Assembly (NCBI GenBank): GCA_030141605.1
Contig: JAQGDQ010000050.1
Coordinates: forward strand, 752,971-816,970
Direction: 5' to 3'
DNA length: 64,000 bases
From: Tubiluchus corallicola
Taxonomy: Eukaryota; Priapulida; Priapulimorpha; Priapulimorphida; Tubiluchidae
In this document: one piece after another, positions 1 to 12,196 of the stretch
Layout of the letters: each line of letters begins with the position of its first letter
How positions within the stretch are numbered: position 1 is the stretch's first letter
Translations under genes and position numbers: made by a program
Notes under the pieces: model-generated
The model's input: the letters and a program-made list of their open reading frames with translations, nothing else
Database searches by the model: none
Told to the model about the DNA's origin: nothing

Positions 1-100
1 CCACGGATTATTTCATGCTATAAATTAATCAAAATTAAGAGCTAATCTGTTTGTTGAACTATAAAGATTGAATTGGGACTTGTGGTTCTTGAGGATGATC

Positions 101-180
101 CCTGTGGCAGAATTGTCTAGTGGTCATGGCATTTGCGTTGTAAGTAAACTGTCCTTAATTTAAATCCAGGCTCTGGCTGT
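101..180 (+). repeat. tRNA-derived SINE fragment
   Basis: An A-box-like TCTAGTGGTCATGGCAT is followed at tRNA-like spacing by a degenerate B-box (AATTTAAATCC). The core TAGTGGTCA-TGGCATTTGCG and TTGTAAG matches the inverted copy at 58845-58915, so these are one dispersed family. Confidence 0.6.
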
Positions 181-2407
181 AATTTTTAATAATGGTTTCT
201 TTCCTTTTTGACAAGTTGTTCGGCTTGAAAATGTAAGAATTATGGGTTCCTTCAATCACTTCCATTACTAAACATGATACTTGTTTATTGCGAATTTTTC
301 CAGTGTTTACATTAAAGTACATACTGGACCTTTTCTTTATCGCTTTATCGTTCATGAAAATGGCTGTATGCATATTGATCGTTAGTTCAACACTGTACAC
401 TCGTTGCCTCACGCACTACGTTTTACCCTTTAAACCTCGCTCCTCCCCCGCCCATCTGAATGGTCTCTTCCGTCGCACGCGTCTGCTAGTGTGTAGCCAA
501 GCACAGCTGTCAGCTGCTACTGCTGTGATCAGTGCGTTAGTGGTAACATATTTTAGTTAGTCTTTGTTGCTTTATACACCACTTCCTAAAAGACGTCTGT
601 TCAGTAAAATACATCTAAACGCAAGACGTTTATATTGTAAAAGGAAAACAGTATTACTGCGTTGCTATATATGCCTGTAATTGTCTACGGTTGTTCTTGG
701 GTCTTCATGACTTCATATTTCGGCACATTAATTAACAAGGTAAGGTAGTGTCTTTGTTTTCCTGTTCTCTTTGTTCAGCTATCGTTATCTGCGATTATGC
801 ATTCTGTGTAGTTGAAGTGTGCTGCTAATGTGCAAAAGGCGATTAATTTTTATCTTTGGTAGTTTCAGCTATCCAAGATTTGATAATATTGTGTTATAAA
901 CCTAATATTGTCAGCAACTCGTTATATGTTTGTGTTACGAATTCACTGGCTGAGGTCAATCTTGTGCATACTGTATCTCGCCAGCTTAGTCTACACATGG
1001 GAGCTGTAACAACTGACCAATGGCCGATTATATATTGTACTGAATTATTAGTGATTGCATGGGAAAAGACATGCTCCAAACATTTTTTCTTAAATTTTCA
1101 AAGTTATTTAAATTGACACACATATGGTCAAACTGTAATGTTATAAGTTTTGGCAAAACTTATGCATATTTGAAATATCATTCACAGAACAAAAAGTGAA
1201 CATTAAATAATAAGTCGCATCAAGACTAAAATACTCGCTCAGGTCTCAAATGTTACTATAAGTTTGGTCTATGCTGCTCTGGCAAAGCATGGAGCAATAA
1301 GCGTGAGTACTATGCGAGTATGACTTTCCACATAAGTTGCAATTTACCATTAAAGAAGTGAAATAAATTTACAATTTCAAAATTCATAAAAAAAGATGTT
1401 CGTTGGTGATTTTCGAAAAAATTGTTGTTAGAGAGTACTAAAGCATTAAATTAGCGGAAACACTGAGTTAGGTACAAAAACCGGAATTAGAAAGTATGTA
1501 TATATGGTTGCCCCTGAAATTTACACACATGGTAAGTTGCACGAATTTTTAATTGTCACTAAGTCACCCAGTTTTAATTGCGAATAAATGATAGGCTTAG
1601 CATAGTATCGTGATCTTTGCGGAATTCCAATACAGAACGATACCAGAATTCTGAAACTACACTAAAGTGTTGTAATTCCTGCTTTTATGATAATTTAGAG
1701 AACAATAGATTTTTCAGGTGTTGCAAGCGATGCTATATCTATTGACGAATGTGGTACTGAGAAGTATAGTCATAGTACTACAGACTCTACTATTTAAAAT
1801 TAGTAAAATTACTTTATGTAGACACTTCGGTATGCGCACGTCTGTCTGACTTTTCGTATACCAACCGAACAAAGCTATCCGCGTCTAAGGCGCGTTGTTC
1901 TTGATCTAGTTTCCACAATTATTTGCCAGACTTTCACTTTTAATAACTTCAATGCCATATAACGATGAAATCTGTGTGTGCGAGACTGCAACGCTAGTTC
2001 TCTATGGACTGATAATCATCGAAAGTTTCGTGGCTGCCCTACTTTTCGCTTGCCTCTGGCTCTGTACAGCAATACGTTACAATCATTCTGTTTAATCCGT
2101 TCTTATGATCCTCAAGTGTTGGACGTGCTTAGTATGCACGAGGTCTTGACTCTGCCAGTATTTTAGACCACGGTCCAATGGTTCGGATTAACAGATGCAA
2201 AAACGATGCTGTTATAGTTTTCTGAATATCTTTATCTTCTGCAAGTGTTAGCCACATGTGGCTACTGGAACCTGCCTATTTGGCACATGGAACATTTTCG
2301 ACCCTCTCCTTGAAGTATGTACGTTTATTCGGCTCTCCAACAGAGCTTTTATTATTGGGTTATTACCGAGTAGAAACAGACTCATGATGAAGTAACATGA
2401 TGAATGA

Positions 2408-2480
2408 TGCTCATCGCCTAGTGGTCAGTATTGCGTGCGCATTTTGCTTGTAATGTGAAACACCTTGGCTGTTATTTTCA
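2408..2480 (+). repeat. tRNA-derived SINE fragment
   Basis: CGCCTAGTGGTCAGTATTGC and TTGTAATGTGAAACACCTTGG resemble the family at 101-180 and 58845-58915. The B-box is decayed. Confidence 0.4.
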
Positions 2481-2671
2481 GTACCTTATGTTGTAACAAG
2501 TAGAAAATTGTGAACCAGTGTAGTTTTCAGGATGCAGGGTTTTTCAACGAAGCAAAAAAGTGCCTAAATACTGGGACAGTTGTTTGTCTTGTGAAGACGA
2601 AGCATTTACACTATCAGGGCGGGGAGTCACGAGAAGCATAACCAAAGGCCACTATAATTAAGCAGGCTAGT

Positions 2672-2833
2672 ATGTTCAAGCAACACTCAGGTAACACAGA
2701 TTAATTATTAATAACAACAATAGTGATGAATTATCACTGATAATGAATAAAAATGTTCAAGCAACACTCAGGTAGCTCGGATTAATTATTATTAACAAGG
2801 ATAGTGATTAATTATCACTGAACATGAATAAAA
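2672..2833. repeat. Tandem duplication, two 81-bp units
   Basis: Two units both begin ATGTTCAAGCAACACTCAGG and end in GAATAAAA, starting at 2672 and 2753, with about a dozen differences. Each contains a TTAATTATT / TGATAATTATCACTGA AT-rich core. Confidence 0.85.
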
Positions 2834-2886
2834 ATCTCACAGTTAAAAAAGGGGGAAAAGAAAGGGCATAGGATTTCGAACTGCCA

Positions 2887-3177
2887 TTGTAGTTCTCCTT
2901 TAGGTGAGCGTAATAAAAGACAATGAGAGAAAAAAAACACATGGAATTACTAGAACTATTAAACTAATTTTTTTAATTAACATAAAAAGGATATCACATT
3001 AAAAAGGATATAAGAACGCTCTTGTAGTTCTCCTTTAGATGAGCGTAATAAAAGACAATGAGAGAAAAAAATCACATGGAATTATTAGAACTATTAAACT
3101 AATTTTTTTTAATGAAAATAAAAAGGATATAAGAACGCTCTTGTATCCTTTTTAATGTGATATCCTTTTTATGTTAA
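2887..3177. repeat. 135-bp tandem repeat with flanking perfect inverted repeat
   Basis: Units starting TTGTAGTTCTCCTTTAG lie at 2887 and 3022. A 34-bp arm at 2977-3010 (TTAACATAAAAAGGATATCA and on) is repeated in perfect inverse at 3144-3177. The second tandem unit sits inside the hairpin loop. Confidence 0.85.
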
Positions 3178-3868
3178 CAAAATAAACAAAAACTCCCAAA
3201 AAATTACTTTACTGGTTTGAAACAATGTGTCCTTTCTTTCTATTTCCTTGTTTTTAAATTTGGGATTTTTTTTTTTATTCATGGTATGAAATGGCTTTCT
3301 CTAGAAACATAAATTAAGGTAAAAATGCGGCAGTAAAGCCTGTTACATCCCTCTGAATATCTTATCGAGATACATTATTATAGAGTTCTCTGTTTGTTTT
3401 TGTTTAACTAAATATATTTGGCTGACAAACAATTGCATGTCTTACATTGTGCACTGATTATTTTTAATTTTCTTTCAGTTTTATGGACATCAATATGTTG
3501 CGATCAATAAGTAACTTCATCGTGAACCATAGATGTTTTTCAATTGTATAAATCGTGTATAATTGAGTGGCTTGCCATCAGCCACGGCTTCTAAGGTCTC
3601 CCTTCATTATCTTTTTTTAATAACAGTGACCATTTTCACATAAATATTTTTTACTTTACTGATTATATATCGTATTTCAAAACTAATGTGATTATTGATA
3701 TACGTTAAACCAATAACTTATTTTGAAATTTGAATTTGAAATTTGAATGTCTACTGGGTTTTTGTTCAAATTATTTTTATTCCGGCAGCTTACCCGAATT
3801 GTCGATTGTGAACTGTTACTCAACTGCAGTACTGTAAATGCAAGGTAGCTTTGTCAATCCATAATTGA

Positions 3869-3952
3869 TGTAAAAACACATTTATTATTACCCTAGTTTT
3901 CTTAGCTTTGGTGTAAAAACACATTTATTATTACCCTAGTTTTCTTAGCTTT
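3869..3952. repeat. Tandem duplication, two 43-bp units
   Basis: Units starting TGTAAAAACACATTTATTAT at 3869 and 3912 are identical over about 41 bp, so the duplication is recent. Confidence 0.9.
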
Positions 3953-5229
3953 CTGGCAACCAAACTACAGAATGTAGTCATGTGTTTTGGCTAGGTGATC
4001 GTCGATTTACTTAGATCTATTAGAATAGCTGCTTAACTGTGCTTTTTTACACTGTACGCTACACTTGGTACCAGTTTTAGTTTTTACTATGTTGAGGTTC
4101 ATCTTATTTTTTGACATTCATTGATTTATACTGTTCAGATCGTTCTGCAGTTTTGGTTGTTTTTCACAGAATGTTGTTCAGCTAAGTGGTGTAGAAATGT
4201 ATTGTACATTTTGTCCTTTTGATAGTAGTTCGTGAATTAATGAATTCCGTGCCGCCGTTATTCATTTCCAACGCTGTTTCATTATTCGTTTTGTCGGCAT
4301 ACATTTCTAACAATGTTTCAGTTTTAAGGGAGATTGGTGCTATGCAGTCAAAACAATATTGGCACTATGATGAACTTGGTGAACTCCAGAGTTTGCTGCC
4401 TTTTAGTTTTAGTTCTAGATAAGTTGATAACCATTGTACGGTCATGTTTCTGATATATCAGAAGATACTATACTACTGTAGTAAGTAGTATTGTTTGTAA
4501 TATACCATTATTTAGTTATGTACCAATACTATTCTAATTGTAAACTAGTAATTTTTGTGATCTAGCATGTCAAGTGTTTGTTTAAGGTTAAAAGTAACTG
4601 CAAAACGCCTGTTAGTGTAAATGATCATCTATTCAAACTACTTACTCAATTCTCAAACTTGACAGTGCTATGGTATTGAAGAGTTTCGATTGGTTTTCAG
4701 ACAGAAGATCATTACAGTCTACAGGTATATAGCTGTCCAACTCATCAAAGATTACTAATTTTTAAGTAATTTTGTTAACAATAAGTAGGTTGGGTAAAAT
4801 GGATATTGGAGATTGACCTACAATGCTTAGGCTGTTCCTAATACACCTGTGTTTATGTAACAAATCACATAATTTGCTTGAATGTGGCAAATGTAGCAAA
4901 CACGGTGTAACGAAAATGATACATTATGTGACAAATTAATGCTTGGTCGTGGTCTGGCTTTGCTCGAATTATTGAACTGTGTTAGTTCCTTTCTCTTCTA
5001 GGTGTGGGTTCTGTCTGAAGTCTGATCATCTGATCTACCTTTAAGGGGTCTACCCTTTAGAGGCCCAGATAGACTAAGGGCAAAACCAGACCATTGATAG
5101 ATCAGGCTCTAGACAGATAAACCACAGATCAGACTTCTGATAGATCCACAGTATAGTAATTTCTCTCGTGGTGGATTCTAATTCTGGAATTCGAATTCTA
5201 GAATCCTCTTCTCGTAGTTCATTAGTATA

Positions 5230-5440
5230 CTCACTACCTTGGATAGATCAAATCTCGAGCAGACCAAATGTCAAACGTACCAGCCGGACCTACGACTAGG
5301 CCGGGAACAAACTGGCCAGTTCCTATAACTATTACTCACAATACTTTGGATAGGTCAAATCTCTAGCAGACCACACTTCAGACAGACCAGCCAGATCAAC
5401 GTCCAGTCCTATAGCAAAACCAGACCGAAATCAAGAAGCT
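5230..5440. repeat. Diverged 105-bp tandem duplication
   Basis: CTCACTACCTTGGATAGATC at 5230 recurs as CTCACAATACTTTGGATAGG at 5335. Both continue with TCAAATCTC, GCAGACCA and a CCAGCC motif. The area is rich in GATC/CAGACC words. Confidence 0.6.
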
Positions 5441-8400
5441 GCATTTTATTCACTGTCGTTTTTCACATGTTTGCAGTACCAGTATAACGGTGCTGTTTTG
5501 CAAGTAAGCTGGAGATACCATGGTTGAGAAGTCGCAGATTTGTTTACTGTATAGGGCTCGATTCTGTAAGAGCGATCAGTAAAAATGTTGAAGACAACTT
5601 GTATGTAAACGTTGTGTATATGAATATATGTGAATCGGTCTTACGTTTTAAATTTTTATTCATTGACGCCTTAAGTCTCCTCGCCTGAACAATTACTTAC
5701 TACATTTATTTACACTAAACTTTGTGTATTGGAAGTATAAACTTTGCGAATTTGCAGTAATACCGCTTACAGGGCAGTGTACTATGCACGTACAGTAATT
5801 TGACAGTTGGCCTTGAAATTATTTGATAGACCTGATTAAGTGACTCGAAACTTTCAAGTTTCACTAACGTTAATTGAAAAGATCTCTGCAAAGACATCTG
5901 CAGAATTTATAATTACAGTGAAAGGCTTTAATGACGTGTGACGTCACTAGCGTACTACTCGAGTTGTGGGGGCTGTTAAGTGTCAAAAGGTCATTGTACT
6001 GCGAGCTGCGAGGGTTGTAGTCAATGAAATTCTTTTAGTAAATTATTTTATACCTTAAGCCCATGCGTGAAGAATTGAATAAGTGATTTTGGACAAGTTT
6101 GTGAAGTTTCTTGTTACCTTAATTTTGTCCCGAATTTGTAATTAAGGAATGGCATCGAAAGGCGTAATAGTGACGTCAGCGCTATTTCAAATTCAACTAG
6201 TTTGTGTTGTTCCCTTTCTTATCACGAGCACTTGTAAGGTAAATGAGATTATGAGCAGTTGATTCCACCACTTTCCATCTGTTTGTGATTTAATTATTTA
6301 TTTTCGCATAACATACGATTAAAATACATAATTGTAAAATACATAGGCTTATCTGTACGTGAAGCAGCTCAATATAGCTGCACCTGCAGTTAAGCTAGTA
6401 ACATTAATGGTTGTGCAATGACTCTGTCAAAGGACACCTTTTTCAGAACTGATGTAAAATGGGCATTTTACAGTTTGTATTGAATACACAAGAAACCACA
6501 TTGGAGCTTCCCATTGTTGATCTTCACGTTTCATTTTGGTTGAAATGTACTTTCTATATTTACATTGTCTTGTGCATTATTTACTTTCTACTGTATTGGT
6601 ATAATACTGTATTTTGCTTTTCAAGATTAAACTAAACATAATGGTTTACGTCTTTACGACCATTTACCCAGACATAGCTAGGAGGGCAAGTGTGTGTTTC
6701 TGCTGGGGCTGTCTAGCTTAGATTTTATTTACAAATATATCACGAGCTTGACGTCTTAATCCAGTTATCAAATTTTAAAGCCACAGTGCGTCTACTTCGT
6801 GCAATAAAGTTAATGCTTAGAGGTAAGTTTACATTTAACTTTATTACCTACATCCCTTGATAATGGGATCCCATTATCTTAGGGGTAAGAGGTTTATTGT
6901 CGCTACACAACGAGTTAATTTACGTCATATTTTACATAATAGATGATAGTGCATATTGTAATTTTGGCTATACACAGTGTATTTTTGAAGAGGATGTAAT
7001 GTCGAAATATTAAACAAATTTAAACCAAAAATGCGCCAAATTTACTGCAACAACTGTGGTTTATTCATTTATTTGCGTGGTATAACGTCATATTTTGTTA
7101 ACGACCAAGAGAGAGTGGTTGGATTTCGTCGTTTCCTGGTAGCGCATTTTTCAGGTATCAATAGGTTGCAAAGTCATTGCCCAGAGATAACGCTTCTCAC
7201 GTTTTAAATAAGAGATGTTTTGCCAAATTTTTACTTGAATTAGTTATTGCTGTCAGTACTATGTTGTAAGTTGTAAGTCTAAAATAAACGCATAAGCAAA
7301 TACAAAAAGCACACTAGTTAATGAAGATTGGTGTTGGCAACCTGCTATCCTTAAATGAAAACCATAACACTATTTTGATATGATGTAGGTTGGTTAATGC
7401 ATTTTGACTTGTTAACGTTATGGTCGCACATTTTTCATATTCGCTTCTTGGAAAGCTGATGTTTTGTTGTTATTTGTATTGGAATGTTCAAAACAAGTTT
7501 GACAGCATCACCGTCCAAGCACAATCCACTTGACTTGCTAGCTTCCATGCTACTCGTAACCTAGGAATTTTGAGTTACCTAGCTTCAGAATGTAGAATCT
7601 AACCCTTTAAAAAGCAGTCTTGGTATGTATGCTCATAACATTTTTTATATGACATACTCAAACGTACTTTATATTGCTGTACATACATACATACATTTGC
7701 TAAAACCTTTTTTGTTTTTTGTGACGAATAATCAAATAAAAGTGTCAAGCATTTTTATCCTAGTTATTATAATCGTTGGATATCATGTAGGTTAAGTTTT
7801 GCATTGAATTCGGTTATAGTAAAAACTGTATTTTATGCAGCTTGTTGTACGTTCCTTGAACACGGTTCCACTCCTGCGCAATAGTAACCATACCGAACTA
7901 CTCATTTAGTTTTTACCTTGAAGTCTGCTTGCGAAATAACTCACCTTTGGCCTTTAATATGCAGATCGCCTTGCTCGTTTGCCCTTCGGGGAGTTCACTA
8001 GTATGACCCGAATTTCTGTGACCTCAACTGACTGGTTGTTGACACCATTGGTTAGTCTAGTTTTTCGAGGAATTTAACAAGTTAACCCTTGCTGGAAACT
8101 CCCGCGTTTCTAACATTGTTATATGTCGATCGATGAGTATGTCCTGCGTGATCTATGAGGAATTAAAGCTGAGGTATCCTTTGTTTCGTGGGCGTAAGTG
8201 ATTCTTTCATTCTTCCTGCGTTCCATAGTAATTACATCTTTTTTAGAGAATACCCTTGCGACTAAGGATAATCTTGTTATTGGTGCTAAGTTTAACCTTG
8301 AAACTTGATTAAGACCCTTTAGAACTCACTGTAAATTGTAATATTTTTCTGTTCCTAGTTGCTTCCTGCATTTTTGGAAACTTTCCGAAACTAAAAGACA

Positions 8401-11350
8401 GAATTGTTGTGGCCGTGTTGCGTTTGTATAAAGTAAACGTAACCAACAGTTCTTTCAGTAATCAGGTAGCCAAACTGTTTGCTTCGTTATAAAAATCTGT
8501 TATAATCCGTAATGTAACGGTCGCATGTAACGACAGCAAGTCAGCCGGGATTAATAATCAGAGATTTTTATATTCGCACACTCTGCTTTCGTTTCGTCTA
8601 ATTTGCTATCTTTGACAAACATAATTGGCAGAGCAATTAATAATGGGATAATTAGTAAAATCGTGAATTCCATGTTTGTGCTATTGTTCATTGGCGTTTG
8701 AGATAACTCGGATGAGTCACGTTTTTCTTGTGTACGCTTTATTTATTACTGCACAGCTTAGTTACTTTTCACTGGGGATGAAAAAGAATAAAGTCAACCG
8801 TGTTTAAATTTTATTGCATACTCATGACAGCTTTTGGAAAGACTGGAAACAAGTTGACGTACAAAATTTTAATTTTATTTTTTTCACCTCGTACACGTTG
8901 TGTCTTAAGTAGCAGCTGTCTTTAATGTCACAGACACAAATTACTATTTACAAAAACTAACAAAAAGATTATTTACATAACTAATTATTCATTAAAAATA
9001 CGTTAAAATTTCATTCCAGTAGACAAAAATCTTAGAGTGCTCAATAAAACGTCAGTCGATAACAGCGATAATATTGTCGTTGTTTTAAAACTATATGTAA
9101 TATGCTTTTCAAAATTAATATGGCCATTAGTAAACTGGTAAGTCTAACTCTTCGCCTGGAACTGTTTTACACGATTGTCCAATGTCCACCACTGTGGTGG
9201 TATTTTGAAGTCGATGACATGTCCTTTGACAGAGGAATGCTGCATAAATACGCGCCTGGAGTAAAACATGTTTATGTTTAAGCTCAGCGTTGCTAAAGCG
9301 GCTATTAAGAGTTCTTCAAATTCCTGGTGAGGTCTTGAAATTCTTGGAATTTATTTTCTTGGACTACGAAAGCTTTATTTTAGTTAACCAAGCCAACATC
9401 TTGGTTACAAACTTTAATTTGCAAAAAATGGGCTAGTGCTGCTATGCTTTCGATTTTGTGTTTGCTAACTAGTTGGATTTGGAAATGTTTACAAATGTTT
9501 GTGTCGTCCGGTAAAGGTGTGAAGTTTTGTGATACACATGTAATAATAATAACTAATACATTGAAAACGTGTTCGCTGTTCTAAGTTTAACGTCAATGAC
9601 ACCCGGGGCTGATCACAAAAAATTCAGTTTCCCTTTTACTTGACGATCCTAAAAATTGTATTTAAATAAAATTGAAACTTGAATTTTAAATATGCGAAAG
9701 TGCACGTCGTCTGGTCTTGTATGCCAATAAGAACCAAACTAAGATGACAATGATAGTGCCTAAACTTCGAGGATCATGATTTGTTCATTGTCATAGTGTT
9801 TGTGTTCTGTGCTTTTTAAAACGCAAATGAAAATTGTCTAGAGTGCAGTTTGCGTCGGAATCGACAATAATAAAAGTGCAAAAATGCGAGAGGTTCAGGT
9901 GGTTATGAGAACGTATAATTTTTCAACGCAACAAAATGAACAAATAACATGTTACTTTTTTTAGAAGACGCCATGAATGAATGAGTGAACTGCACATTAA
10001 TCTTATTGATTTATCTTTGCGTGACAAACCATGGTAACGTTTCGCATGCTGTACCAAGCGTGGTAGTTTAAGGAAAATCAATGTAGTCATTTTTGTTTCA
10101 TGGCAGCTTAATCTGGCGCATGAGCGAATTCATTGTAAAAACCATAACTAACAGAGTTGTGCCAAAAACTGCAATTTGAACTAATACATTATCTTGCCTC
10201 TTTTTGCGAATAGGATCCCTAAAAGCAATCAGATTTTGCAGAAACCGAAGTAAACTGCGCCCAAAATTCAGAAACAGTAGAATATCGTGCAGAGTTGTAG
10301 TTTGCCTGTAATATTAAGTCATAGCAAGAGGTTAGAGACGAAATGCACTTAGGATAGCAATTTTCCATTATCCCCGAAGGGTTGCTGCTTGTTCATTTTC
10401 CTCATAGACTTTGATCTGAGGTCAAAAGCTGAATTTTAGAATTTACTTGGCTAATTTAGTTATGTGCAAGGCCCACAATCTTTTCAAGTTACGTGTCTAT
10501 ACTTCTTGGAAGCCACGCTGAACCCTGCAGAGTCAGCATGGTGTTGTGCTAGCGCACAGCTGCAGCTGCAGATATACAGCATTTGCGAAAATTAAATGCA
10601 AAGAATAAATCAATACGTATCTTGTAGATGGTTCCCCTGAACTGGGTGAACAAAGGGTATTAACCATGCAGAGTCAGTGTCAGTCTATTGATCCATTGGG
10701 CTGCTCTTGCTGTACTAGATACGTATTATGTATCTAAATCAGTAATGTCATTCACTTCTATATATACATAATAAATGCGCCGGTAATATGCCAGTGCTGA
10801 AAGCCTTGTGTTGTGTCTGTCTGTTGGTAGTCTCACAAATTGATTAGGTGCCGTTAAATATGCCAATGACCCTTTTCTCTGTAACTCCAAGTCGATATTT
10901 TGTCCCTTGTAAGTTGTAAATGACTCTGACGAAATAGTTTACAGCCATAATTCGTGAAGTAGTTTGGATTATTTCCTGAGCCTTAGACCAAACATGTTCT
11001 GATCGCATTTGAACCGCACATATGCCTCATTATGCAAAGTGCGTTGTCATACCAAAAACGCCCGAAAGGGTTAGGAAAGTTAGAAATAATTGCTGTCCAT
11101 TAAAAAGTTTAGTGTGAGGACAACTGGTAAATTATTATGGCACACAGGCCACACTTGTTGCACGAAGTTGCAGTTACTATGTCACTACAACTGATTTTGA
11201 ACATTTTTGCTTTGTTGCACTTTTTCAGATTTGTTTCCATATATTGCTTTTTTATTACTTAAGTATAAGAATACTTGCATATGCCCTGAAAATATTTGTA
11301 GAATTGAAGTAGAATTGGTCATTAACTTGTTTCTTAACTTTCTTTTGCAG

Positions 11351-11392
11351 ATGATGCTCATGAAAGAACGTAAAACAATGTTGTTGAATTGA
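11351..11392 (+). promoter_or_regulatory. Upstream ORF in the SPSB leader
   Basis: The leader part of this exon opens with ATGATGCTCATG and encodes 13 residues before TGA, ending 104 nt before the SPSB start. If the acceptor at 11350 is used, scanning ribosomes meet this ORF first, so it could dampen SPSB translation. This is a sequence-based inference. Confidence 0.5.
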
Positions 11393-12196
11393 ATGAATCT
11401 CATATCGTGGGAACTGAACTGATACTACATTAAGTGAAACTGGAGACGACAACTAAGCACCGTCTGCCAACAAGATTACTGCCACCTCCAATGACTATGG
11501 GGCAGAAGGTATCCGGGGGCATAAAGACAATAACGCGAGATTCGACTGTGACTGGTAGGATGCTAAACAAGGACCTGGCCATGATCCAGGATTTTGTGAA
11601 GCCTCCTCGTTTAGATGTGCTTCTTGAAATGCCAGCAGTTTCCAAGCAGGTTCAGGAAGCTCATTCCTGGAACCCTGATGACAGGTCATTGAACATATTT
11701 GTAAAAGATGATGATAAAATCACATTCCATCGCCACCCTGTTGCGCAGAGCACGGACTGCATACGTGGCAGGGTAGGCTACACGCGCGGATTGCATGCGT
11801 GGGAAATACACTGGAGCACGCGGCAACGTGGAACGCACGCTGTAATTGGCGTTGCGACTAAAGATGCTCCACTTCACTCAGTTGGTTACCAATCTCTAGT
11901 CGGTTCTACTTGTGATTCCTGGGGCTGGGATCTTGGCAGAAATAAACTCTACCATGATATGAAGAACAATCCAGGACAAACCTATCCAAGGCTATTAAAC
12001 CCAGACGAGAACTTTGTGGTTCCCGATAAAATGATAGTGGTCTTAGATATGGATGAGGGAACACTGTCGTTTATAGTTGATGGGCAATACTTAGGTGTTG
12101 CATTCCGTGGTTTAAAGGGTAAAAAGGTTTACCCCATTGTGAGTGCCGTCTGGGGACACTGTGAGATTACTATGGTGTATTTAGGCGGACTGGATC
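11351..12196 (+). other. SPSB exon with 5' leader, start codon and SPRY domain
   Basis: A pyrimidine-rich acceptor (tttcttttgcag) ends at 11350, so an untranslated first exon must lie upstream; I could not place it. The exon holds a 146-nt leader piece, the start codon and 233 full codons covering the entire SPRY domain. It ends in the first base of a Pro codon. Confidence 0.85.

Larger units (their letters stand above)
1..11350. other. Noncoding region upstream of SPSB
   Basis: No open frame here resembles a protein and none has coherent splice context. An untranslated SPSB first exon and its promoter should lie somewhere here. CRE-like palindromes at 5938-5947 (GTGACGTCAC) and 6171-6179 (GTGACGTCA) mark one possible area. 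Repeats found are listed separately. Confidence 0.6.

Noticed and set aside
288-560. Open frame of 90 codons on the plus strand
   Set aside because: It is hydrophobic, with no known motif, and an overlapping opposite-strand frame is equally long; consistent with chance.
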